Source of the DNA: Anaerolineae bacterium
GTDB taxonomy: Bacteria; Chloroflexota; Anaerolineae; Promineifilales; Promineifilaceae
Assembly: GCA_023954475.1 (NCBI GenBank)
Contig: JAMLHW010000003.1
Location: forward strand, 372,001-436,000
Length of the DNA stretch: 64,000 nt
Direction: 5' to 3'
Positions 18,497 through 25,829 of this stretch are shown here, piece by piece. Below the pieces are notes generated by a model. That model made no database searches. It saw only the letters and a list, made by a program, of their open reading frames with translations, and was not told where the DNA came from. Made by a program: the position numbers and the translations under genes. The stretch's first letter is position 1; every line of letters starts with the position of its first letter.

Positions 18497-19054
18497 ATGC
18501 CCATTCAGAACGTTTTTGGTGACTTGCCTGAAGTGACAACAGAGCGGCTACGGCTGCGCAAACTGCGCATCGAGGATATCGACGCCGTTTACGCTTATGC
18601 GTCCGATCCGCAAGTCAGCCGCTACACACTTTGGTCCACACACCGCACATCGGCCGAATCGAAAGCATACATCAAAGCTGTTCTCGACCAATACGCAGCC
18701 GGTGAGGTCGCTGTATGGGCACTGGAGCGTTCGGCCGATGGTGTGTGCATCGGTACAGGGGGCTTTGTTTCCTGGCAACCGCAGCACCGGCGCGCCGAAA
18801 TCGGTTACGCGCTGGCACGTGCTTATTGGGGAGTTGGCTACGGCACAGAAGCTGCTCGCGCATTTATCGAATTTGGCTTTGAACAAATGCAATGCCATCG
18901 CATTCATGCCTTTTGCAGCCCGGAAAACATCGCATCGTGGCGCGTCATGGAAAAAGCGGGCATGTCGTTTGAAGGCACAATGCGCGGTTACGTGCAGGTA
19001 GACAATCAACCACAGGATTTGCGCGTCTATGCCATTCTGCGTGACGATGGATGA
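18497..19054 (+). CDS. GNAT acetyltransferase, RimJ/RimL type
   Basis: 185 residues with TERLRLRKLRIEDIDAVYAYASDP at the N-terminus, the AEIGYALARAYWGVGYGTEAARAFIEFGF acetyl-CoA-binding region, and the HRIHAFCSPENIASWRVMEKAGM segment common to RimJ/RimL-type N-acetyltransferases. The frame extends upstream, but that part is made largely of two close TCGGCCGA copies; AAGG precedes the ATG at 18497. The next gene, also a GNAT protein, starts 4 nt after the stop. Confidence 0.87.
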   Translation: MPIQNVFGDLPEVTTERLRLRKLRIEDIDAVYAYASDPQVSRYTLWSTHRTSAESKAYIKAVLDQYAAGEVAVWALERSADGVCIGTGGFVSWQPQHRRAEIGYALARAYWGVGYGTEAARAFIEFGFEQMQCHRIHAFCSPENIASWRVMEKAGMSFEGTMRGYVQVDNQPQDLRVYAILRDDG

Positions 19055-19057
19055 ATT

Positions 19058-19921
19058 ATGAGGGATGAAGCGTCCTCTTCCGCTTTCCGCCTTCCGTCTT
19101 CCGCCTTGGCCTCGATTCGGCCGATAACAGCAGCCGATACAAGGCAGTTTGCGCTGCCAAATCCCGTGAGCGGTGCGGTGGGGTGGGTGATGGGAAGCCC
19201 TAAACCGGTCGCCGTCGCTGCATTTTACCCTTTGCCCGGCTTGCAACACATTGCCGAGATGCATCTATACACAGAACCGGCGCAGCGTCGCCAGGGTTAC
19301 GCTTCCGCACTGCTCGCGCACGCCCATGCCCATATATCGAAGCAGAACAGAGCGTTCAAGGAGATTTCGGCTGCGGTGGGAAGACTCGATTCGGCCGAAG
19401 CGCGTTTTCTGTTGCAACGTGGTTATGAACCCGGTCACGAAGAGTGGACCATGACCAAACGCAATCTGAAGCCATTGTCAGGCAGCGTTGCTCGTCTTAG
19501 TCAATACCCGTTGGAAATCGCCATTCCCCGTTTCCGTGCGCTGTATGAGGACGCTTTCCGGTCTCATCCCTGGTACCAGCCCTGGGAGACCGATGATGAT
19601 GTCTGGAGCGATCTGCATATTGCGGACGAATTCCTCTTTCTCGAACACGATGGCAGACCAGTTGCCGTCATCTGGGTGCGCTTTCCTCAGACCGCCGTCG
19701 CCGTATTGGAGCCGTTAGGCGTTTTGACAGCGATGCAGGGACAGGGATTCGGCCGAAAATTGTTGGTCGCAACACTCGACCGGTTAGCCCGCAAGCAGGT
19801 GCGCACCGTCAACCTCGGCGTATGGCGTAGCAATCAGCCCGCCGTCGCTCTCTACCGCTCTGTCGGATTTATCCACACCGCCTCACATCACTATCTTTCC
19901 CGCTCATTGCAGACAACCTGA
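19058..19921 (+). CDS. Protein with two tandem GNAT domains
   Basis: 287 residues with two acetyltransferase folds. The first, residues about 20-130, has AEMHLYTEPAQRRQGYASALL, with the Q-x-x-G-x-G/A-like acetyl-CoA loop written R-R-Q-G-Y-A. The second, residues about 145-280, has LEPLGVLTAMQGQGFGRKLLV and LGVWRSNQPAVALYRSVGF. Mycothiol synthase MshD has a similar double layout, but substrate specificity cannot be inferred. Probably co-transcribed with the GNAT gene just upstream. Confidence 0.8.
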   Translation: MRDEASSSAFRLPSSALASIRPITAADTRQFALPNPVSGAVGWVMGSPKPVAVAAFYPLPGLQHIAEMHLYTEPAQRRQGYASALLAHAHAHISKQNRAFKEISAAVGRLDSAEARFLLQRGYEPGHEEWTMTKRNLKPLSGSVARLSQYPLEIAIPRFRALYEDAFRSHPWYQPWETDDDVWSDLHIADEFLFLEHDGRPVAVIWVRFPQTAVAVLEPLGVLTAMQGQGFGRKLLVATLDRLARKQVRTVNLGVWRSNQPAVALYRSVGFIHTASHHYLSRSLQTT

Positions 19922-20012
19922 CAGCCGCGTCTGCAACCGGCAACGTTTCTTGACAGCTAACCCAAGTAGCTGTATCGTTTCTGTGCCGTCATTTCAATCG
20001 TTTGGAGCACCT

Positions 20013-21938
20013 ATGTCCCGCACAAAATGGTCACTCTTTGCAATAATCCTTTTCATTGCCCTGTCGTTCCTCATCTTGCTACCGGTTGCTGCGCAAGACG
20101 GTGAGGATGGTGAAGACGCAACGCCTACACCCGAACCGACGCCGGCACCGACATTGTTGATCGACGTAGCCGGAATTGATGCATTTCCCGGCGTCGATTT
20201 ACAGGTCAATGCACGCGACGGGTCGGGCGAGATGCTCGATCTGACTCGCCAGTTCATCGCTGTCACGCATGACGGCACGATAGTAGATGATGTGCGTCTC
20301 ATTGGCGATGTCGATGTCGGTACGTACACAGTGCTACTGCTTGACTTGCCGCCCGGTGTCGCAGACAGTTTGCCGGCGCTGCAAGATGCAATTCTGAATT
20401 TTGCATCGGAACCGACCATGAAAGACCAGGTTGACTACGTCGTGGTTTATCGCGTCGGTGAAGGTGAACCAGTGCAACTGTTGGCTCCGACCAATTTTAT
20501 TAATGGGGTGGAAAACGAATTCCGCACACAGCCACCGGATACGGATGCGGGGCCGACTGCATTGATCGACACCTTGTCAGCACTGCTCGATGATGTTTCC
20601 GGGTCGCAGCCGTTGCCGGAACTGCGGCCATCCATCGTGCTGTTTACGGACGGCACAGATGCGGTCAGCGAAGCGGAGCCGGATGCCGTCATTGCGCGTG
20701 CTGTTGAGTTGGGTATTCCAATCCACACAATTGCCGTCGATAATGTAGATCTAGGCGAATTTGCCACCACTGCCGGGCGGGAATTTCTCGCTGATCTGTC
20801 GGCTCAGACAGGCGGCATCGGCCGAATTCTGGACGAGCCGGAAATGGTTTCCGACATCTGGAATCGCATCGCGGCCACGCGCAGCAATACGATTGTGCGT
20901 TACATCGTGCCGGAACCGGCTGCCGGTACTTTTGACGTTACGCTGAGTTTGCCTGACATGCCCGAAGTGCCGGCTGCCACGACCACAGTCACGATTCCCG
21001 GTGATATTCCCACCATCGTCTTCACCAATGAGCCGCCAACGGACGAGAACGGCGATTCGGCCGAAACGTACACTGTGTCAATGCCGACTCCTGGTGACGA
21101 ACTGCGCTTGCACTTTACGACTGAATCCGGTTGGCTGGACGGCACGGCCCGCACTATCGCTGCCGCGCAGCTCGTTGTCAACGGTGAGCCCGGACCGGAA
21201 ATTGACCCGGCGCGGCTCGATAACTTTTCGGCCGAAATTAGCGGGTTGACGACAGGTCTCAACACGATTGCGCTCATCATTGAAGATGCTGACGGGAAAC
21301 AGGCACGGACAGATGATTTGCTTCTGATGGTCAGCGAAGGCGAAGCCAGCGTTCCGCAATCCTTGCGTACACCACTGACTACGGCCGGTTTAATCGGGTT
21401 GATTTTGCTCGGAGTAGTGGTCGTCATTGTGATTGTGTGGTTGGTGCGTACGATACTGCGCCGCATGCGCGAACGTGCCAATCGGCCGAAATACGTCGAT
21501 CCCAATCCGCGGCCCAAACAGCGTGCCGAACCGACCCGCATTGTCGATCAGGAAAGCGAGGCGACGACACCGCCTGTGTCCGAGCCGACAACGCAACCGG
21601 AGCAAGCGCCACCGCCGCCGGCTCCGCCTGTGTCCGGTACAGCCCAATTTGAACTACTGCGCACGGCAACGGAGCTGCCGCAGCGTGTTGCCGTCTCACG
21701 GCCTGAATTCCTCATTGGCAGCGCACCGACGGCCGATCTGGCATTGGTCGACGATCCGGACGTGGCTCGCATTCAGGCAACTGTTATTCAGGACGGCGTC
21801 GTCTATCGCATTTTTGGTGAAATCGACGCCCCGCAATTGTTTATCAATGATCTTCCTGTTCCGGATTACGGGGCGCAATTGACCGACGGTGATGTGATTG
21901 CTGTCGGCGACGTGCAGTTGCGATTTTTGCAGGGATAG
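20013..21938 (+). CDS. Membrane protein with VWA-like outer domain and FHA-like inner domain
   Basis: 641 residues; GGAG precedes the ATG. A signal peptide (FAIILFIALSFLILLPVAAQ) is followed by an acidic Thr/Pro linker and a von Willebrand A-like domain (residues about 50-280). In the VWA MIDAS the DxSxS motif reads DLPPG, so it is degenerate, though FTDGTD is kept. A beta-rich segment follows, then a transmembrane helix (GLIGLILLGVVVVIVIVWLV, about residue 455) and a basic stretch. A Pro-rich linker leads to a C-terminal FHA-like domain (EFLIGSAPTADLALVDDP). The canonical GR and S-x-x-H residues are replaced, so phosphothreonine binding is doubtful. 18 nt upstream of the UvrD-like gene. Confidence 0.82.
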   Translation: MSRTKWSLFAIILFIALSFLILLPVAAQDGEDGEDATPTPEPTPAPTLLIDVAGIDAFPGVDLQVNARDGSGEMLDLTRQFIAVTHDGTIVDDVRLIGDVDVGTYTVLLLDLPPGVADSLPALQDAILNFASEPTMKDQVDYVVVYRVGEGEPVQLLAPTNFINGVENEFRTQPPDTDAGPTALIDTLSALLDDVSGSQPLPELRPSIVLFTDGTDAVSEAEPDAVIARAVELGIPIHTIAVDNVDLGEFATTAGREFLADLSAQTGGIGRILDEPEMVSDIWNRIAATRSNTIVRYIVPEPAAGTFDVTLSLPDMPEVPAATTTVTIPGDIPTIVFTNEPPTDENGDSAETYTVSMPTPGDELRLHFTTESGWLDGTARTIAAAQLVVNGEPGPEIDPARLDNFSAEISGLTTGLNTIALIIEDADGKQARTDDLLLMVSEGEASVPQSLRTPLTTAGLIGLILLGVVVVIVIVWLVRTILRRMRERANRPKYVDPNPRPKQRAEPTRIVDQESEATTPPVSEPTTQPEQAPPPPAPPVSGTAQFELLRTATELPQRVAVSRPEFLIGSAPTADLALVDDPDVARIQATVIQDGVVYRIFGEIDAPQLFINDLPVPDYGAQLTDGDVIAVGDVQLRFLQG

Positions 21939-21956
21939 GTTTCGGCCGAATTGACC

Positions 21957-24071
21957 ATGCTCCTCGACGAGAACGCGCTAACTCCATTGCAGCAAGCGGT
22001 CGTAACGGCGACAAACGACCGTGACAACTTGACCCTCTTTATCAATGGGCGTGCCGGCACGGGCAAAACGACAGCAGTGCAACAGCGTTTGTTGCACCTG
22101 CTGCGTGCCGGCGAACCGGCTTACACCATCCTCGTCCTCGTCGGCGATCCGGCGCAACGCGACAGCTTCAGCGACACAATACGCAGTTCTGACATCGGCT
22201 CTTTTGCTGAACTCAAGCTGGTTCACTACAGTCAACTGGCGCGTGAAATGGTGATCTTGTTCTGGCCGCTGGTGGCACGCGACGCCGGTTTCGCCGCCGC
22301 ATTCCGACCTCCGACTTTTCTCGGTTACGATTTGGCGCAACTGCTAATGTGGCAGACGATTCAGCCCCTGCTCGACAGTGGTGCATTCGTCGATCTGCGA
22401 TTGCGACCCCAGCAAATTGTCAGTCAGTTGCTCGACACACTTAATCGTGCTGCTCTCAACAATCTCGATATTTTCGCGGCGACACAGCGCCAGATCGATA
22501 CGTGGGCGGGTGAACCCGATCACGTGCGTAATTTGATGCAGGCGCGTGATGCGGCAATTGCGTTTCGCGAGCGCTGCCTGGACAACAACTTGCTCGACCT
22601 ATCGTTGACAACGGCGACGTTCAATCAACATGTTTTGGCACATCCGGAATTCTCGCGCTATTTCAGTGAGCGCTTCCGCCATTTAATCGTCGACAATGTG
22701 GAAGAACAGACGCCGGCAGGTCAGGCGTTTATCGCGCAGTTGCTGGATAAAACAGTTTCGACGACGATTGTGTACGATACGGACGGCGGCTACCGGCGTT
22801 TTCTGGCGGCTGATCCGGTCGGTTCGGCCGATTTTGAGAAAGTCGCCACAGAAACCTTTGTATTTACTGAGAGCTTTACGGCGCAGGACAGCGTTAACGC
22901 GCTGGCTGCCGTTGTCAAAGGGGCGTTGCAAGGCGTGCCTGTGCCGCAGGCCGTGACGACAGCACAGACTGGTGTGATCAGCGTTATCAGCGAACGATAC
23001 CGCCGTGAAATGGTTTTTGCATTGGCGGACGAGTTGGCAAAACTTGTCTACGAAAAAGGCTTCCACCCCCGCGACATCGCCATTATTGCGCCGTATCTCG
23101 ACGGTGCTGTACGCTACAGCCTGACGCAAGCTCTCAAGCAGGTTGGGCTGCCGACAAACGCGGTGCGCCGTCGTGCCAGTCCGCGCGAGGAGCCGCGCGT
23201 CCGTGCCTGGTTGACCTGGTTGGCGTTGGCTCATCCCGATTGGGGCATTTTCCCGACGACGTTTGATGTGGCGGAGGCGTTGACATTGTCGATTGCCGGG
23301 CTGGATCCGGCACGGGCGGCGCTGGTGACACAACATTTGTATCGGCCGAATACACTGGTCTTGCACGATTCGGCCGAATTAACTGAACCCATCGCAGACC
23401 GTATCGGAGTCGAATTGCTGACGCTCGTCGACAAAATACGCGTTTGGCTGGCAGAGAACGGCGGGGCGTACCCACTCGATCAATTTATCTATCAACTATT
23501 CAACGATTTGCTCGCTGGGCGCGATTTCCAACCGGAACCGGACATCGCCGGTGCTGCGGTATGTGACTGGCTTGTGCGCACCGCGAGCTATCTGGTCGAA
23601 TCCGGGTCACGTTTGGGTTTGAACACGCCGGCGGCTATCGGCCAGGCATTCCTCAACAGCATCAATCAGGGCTTGATTTCCAGCAATCCACCAGATACCG
23701 GCGATCCGCCTGATCCGGACGGCATTGTAATCACCACCATTTACGGTTTTCTGCTACGGTCACAGGCGGCACGTGTCCAGGTTTGGCTCGATACAGCCGC
23801 CAGCGGTTGGTGGGACATTCCACGCCAGCCGTTGAGCAATGCGTTTGTGTTGGCGCAAAGCTGGAACCCGGAGCGGGCATGGACGATGGCTGAGGAAATT
23901 GACATTCGCAATGAATTGCTGGCGCGACTTGTGCGCGGCCTGTCTGCGCGTTGCCATGACGGTATCATCCTGGCGACGAGCGACCTCGACCGGCGCGGCG
24001 CACGGCAGGATGGCGCTTTGTGGCGTGCTTTGGCTCCCGTCTTGTCCGATCCGCTTGTAAGCAGTTTATGA
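21957..24071 (+). CDS. UvrD-like SF1 P-loop protein with degenerate helicase motifs
   Basis: 704 residues. Residues about 8-35 carry an intact Q-motif-like start and Walker A (LTPLQQAV..., NGRAGTGKTTAVQQ). The middle resembles UvrD/Rep helicases, but motif II reads LIVDNVEEQTP instead of VDEFQDT, and motif III is VYDTDGGYRRF instead of GDDDQSIY. No clear motif VI arginine region or nuclease domain is visible at the C-terminus. It probably binds ATP, but processive unwinding looks unlikely. TTG 21951 is an alternative start. Tandem with the VWA/FHA gene, so the two may act together; role unknown. Confidence 0.72.
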   Translation: MLLDENALTPLQQAVVTATNDRDNLTLFINGRAGTGKTTAVQQRLLHLLRAGEPAYTILVLVGDPAQRDSFSDTIRSSDIGSFAELKLVHYSQLAREMVILFWPLVARDAGFAAAFRPPTFLGYDLAQLLMWQTIQPLLDSGAFVDLRLRPQQIVSQLLDTLNRAALNNLDIFAATQRQIDTWAGEPDHVRNLMQARDAAIAFRERCLDNNLLDLSLTTATFNQHVLAHPEFSRYFSERFRHLIVDNVEEQTPAGQAFIAQLLDKTVSTTIVYDTDGGYRRFLAADPVGSADFEKVATETFVFTESFTAQDSVNALAAVVKGALQGVPVPQAVTTAQTGVISVISERYRREMVFALADELAKLVYEKGFHPRDIAIIAPYLDGAVRYSLTQALKQVGLPTNAVRRRASPREEPRVRAWLTWLALAHPDWGIFPTTFDVAEALTLSIAGLDPARAALVTQHLYRPNTLVLHDSAELTEPIADRIGVELLTLVDKIRVWLAENGGAYPLDQFIYQLFNDLLAGRDFQPEPDIAGAAVCDWLVRTASYLVESGSRLGLNTPAAIGQAFLNSINQGLISSNPPDTGDPPDPDGIVITTIYGFLLRSQAARVQVWLDTAASGWWDIPRQPLSNAFVLAQSWNPERAWTMAEEIDIRNELLARLVRGLSARCHDGIILATSDLDRRGARQDGALWRALAPVLSDPLVSSL

Positions 24072-24114
24072 TCTACTACTGCTAACTATAACCTGACACT
24101 CGTCTGCTCTCCTT

Positions 24115-24202
24115 TTTACTTGTAAAAGAATATTGTCAATTTGTAAAGCAAGCTTGACAATCCTGAATTTGTCGTTATACTATATGTAAAGTAGACTTTA
24201 CA
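24115..24202 (+). promoter_or_regulatory. Promoter and palindromic operators of the DUF/XRE operon
   Basis: TTGACA at 24154-24159 and TATACT at 24176-24181 (16-nt spacer) form a good sigma-70 promoter. Three palindromic elements surround it: TTTTAC-TT-GTAAAA at 24115-24128; ATTGTCAA (24132-24139) with TTGACAAT (24154-24161), the latter covering the -35; and TGTAAAG-TAGA-CTTTACA at 24185-24202, just after the -10. Similar GTAAA half-sites suggest a repressor, most simply the XRE protein encoded downstream. Confidence 0.7.
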
Positions 24203-24233
24203 AAATGTACAACGTGGTTGACAGGAGCGAGAT

Positions 24234-24614
24234 ATGAAAGCAGCTAATCGGACATATATGCGACAAATGATCGTGGCGATGGGATTTTACGTTGTGCTTG
24301 TAATTGTGTCGGTGTGGCTCATCGGCCGAATGGAAGAAACAATCTGGCGCATACCAATTGCCTTGTTGCCGGTGATTCCCGCCGCGTTTGCCTTGCGTGC
24401 TTTCATCCGTTACCTCAACAGCATCGATGAGTTTATGCAAAAGATGCAGCTCAACGCGATTGCCATCGCTGCCGGTGCAACCGGCATGATCACATTTGCG
24501 TATGGCTTTCTGGAGAACGCGGGATTGCCACGCTTGTCGTGGACCTTCATCTTTCCGCTGATGATTGCGATTTGGGGCATTGCTCTGACTGCCATTGAAC
24601 GGAGATACCGATGA
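24234..24614 (+). CDS. Four-helix membrane protein paired with an XRE regulator
   Basis: 126 residues with about four hydrophobic segments (FYVVLVIVSVWLIGRM, IPIALLPVIPAAFALRAFI, AIAIAAGATGMITFAYGFL, FIFPLMIAIWGIAL) and a conserved-looking charged loop, RYLNSIDEFMQKMQLNA. Proteins of this shape are commonly found upstream of a small XRE/Cro repressor (YozG/YgzD-like), as here. The stop overlaps the next start (ATGA). Function unknown; possibly a sensor that sequesters the regulator. Confidence 0.75.
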   Translation: MKAANRTYMRQMIVAMGFYVVLVIVSVWLIGRMEETIWRIPIALLPVIPAAFALRAFIRYLNSIDEFMQKMQLNAIAIAAGATGMITFAYGFLENAGLPRLSWTFIFPLMIAIWGIALTAIERRYR

Positions 24615-24808
24615 ACAACAGGCTCAAGGTACTCCGCGCAGAACGCAACTGGTCGCAAGCGGATTTGGCGGAACGGCTCGATGTATCGCGTCAGACAATT
24701 AACGCTATTGAACGCGGCAAATACGATCCCAGTTTGCCGTTGGCGTTCAAGATTGCAGCGCTGTTCGGCCGAAAAATTGAAGACATTTTTGAACCTGATC
24801 CGGAATGA
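24611..24808 (+). CDS. XRE/Cro-type transcriptional regulator
   Basis: 65 residues that are almost wholly one helix-turn-helix domain: RLKVLRAERNWSQADLAERL, DVSRQTINAIERGKYDPSL, then LAFKIAALFGRKIEDIFEPD. This matches the compact YgzD/YozG repressors encoded with a membrane partner. The start overlaps the upstream stop by 4 nt (ATGA), so production is coupled. It is the natural candidate for binding the palindromes in its own promoter. The F-G-R in its C-terminal helix comes from a TCGGCCGA copy. Confidence 0.93.
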   Translation: MNNRLKVLRAERNWSQADLAERLDVSRQTINAIERGKYDPSLPLAFKIAALFGRKIEDIFEPDPE

Positions 24809-24844
24809 GAAACCGGTTCACAACTGAAAAGTAAGGAGAAAATC

Positions 24845-25048
24845 ATGAGTGACAAGAACCAATCACAGAGTAAAATGGGTGTTGGTATGGCAATTGGAAT
24901 CGGCATCGGCGCAGCGCTCGGTGCGGCGATGGGCAATATAGCTGTTGGTATCGCAATTGGTGTTGCTATTGGCGCTGGAATCGGAACCACCTGGACGGCG
25001 CAAGCCCGGCGAGACGCTGAGGACGACGGCCCTCAGGATGATGCCTGA
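24845..25048 (+). CDS. Small glycine-zipper membrane protein
   Basis: 67 residues. AGGAG precedes the ATG. Gly/Ala/Ile repeats of the form GxGxGAALGAAMG and GVAIGAGIG give a glycine-zipper helix pair, followed by a charged acidic tail. Probably a small inner-membrane protein. It may be part of the preceding operon (36-nt gap). Function unknown. Confidence 0.65.
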   Translation: MSDKNQSQSKMGVGMAIGIGIGAALGAAMGNIAVGIAIGVAIGAGIGTTWTAQARRDAEDDGPQDDA

Positions 25049-25132
25049 TGAATTGGAATCGGGAACTGTCAGCGTTCGGTCAGCGTTATAGATGTAGACG
25101 CGCTGCTTTAATAGCGTGCGAGGAGATTTGAT

Positions 25133-25780
25133 ATGTTGCAACGTTTTCATTGGCTGATAGTTCCGATTGGGTTGTTGTTATTCGTGTCGTGTACAACGAC
25201 GCAAGGCGATGAACCGGTTGCGGCGACTGATTCGGCCGAATCCGGCAGCGCACTCGTCACGGCAGCGGCAACACAACCGCCACCACCGACAGCAACACCG
25301 GAAGGACCAATGGTGACGACATCCGAACCACAGTCAGTTGAAATTGGGAGTGGAGATTCGGCCGAGGCGCAATCGAACAGTAAACCCGCCGCCCCGCCAG
25401 AAGAACCGGAAGTTTCGGCCGAACTGGATCAACCGTTTTTGCTCGGCTACGAACAAACGGCCTACCTGGCTACAGACGAGTTATACGTGACGTTTAGCGC
25501 CGTATTGGAAGATTCGCGTTGTCCGACCGACGTCGATTGTGTCTGGTCAGGTGCGGTAACGGTTGAACTGCAGTTGTTCTTACCTGAGCAACCCGTGGAA
25601 ACAGGTACATTGCGACTTGTAGCCGGGCAGCAGGAAGGGTCCGGTGAGTTGTTGCCGGGCTACATCTTCTCATTGATAGCCGTTGAACCGTATCCGGATA
25701 ATGCCGATCAACCGACGCCTCTGGCAGATTATGTCATTGAACTGCAAATCGGCACGCGACCCATTCGCCCACTAGAATAG
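25133..25780 (+). CDS. Lipoprotein of unknown function
   Basis: 215 residues. GAGGAG precedes the ATG. The signal peptide ends in a lipobox-like FVSC. A low-complexity Thr/Pro/Ser/Glu linker (residues about 22-100) follows; it contains three S-A-E tripeptides, each encoded by a TCGGCCGA copy. A folded C-terminal domain has two cysteines (SRCPTDVDCVWSGAVTVEL) that probably form a disulfide. The C-terminal domain looks like a beta-sandwich; family not recognised. Confidence 0.7.
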   Translation: MLQRFHWLIVPIGLLLFVSCTTTQGDEPVAATDSAESGSALVTAAATQPPPPTATPEGPMVTTSEPQSVEIGSGDSAEAQSNSKPAAPPEEPEVSAELDQPFLLGYEQTAYLATDELYVTFSAVLEDSRCPTDVDCVWSGAVTVELQLFLPEQPVETGTLRLVAGQQEGSGELLPGYIFSLIAVEPYPDNADQPTPLADYVIELQIGTRPIRPLE

Positions 25781-25789
25781 AAAAGCTGA

Positions 25790-25820
25790 GAAGCCGAGTT
25801 TTTCTAAAAAACTCGGCTTC
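25790..25820. terminator. Hairpin terminator, CCGAGTTT family
   Basis: GAAGCCGAGTTTTT pairs with AAAAACTCGGCTTC across a 3-nt loop, between the convergent lipoprotein and lon genes. Related stems lie near 30.4, 53.2, 54.7 and 56.5 kb. Confidence 0.8.
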
Positions 25821-25829
25821 CGTCCTCTA

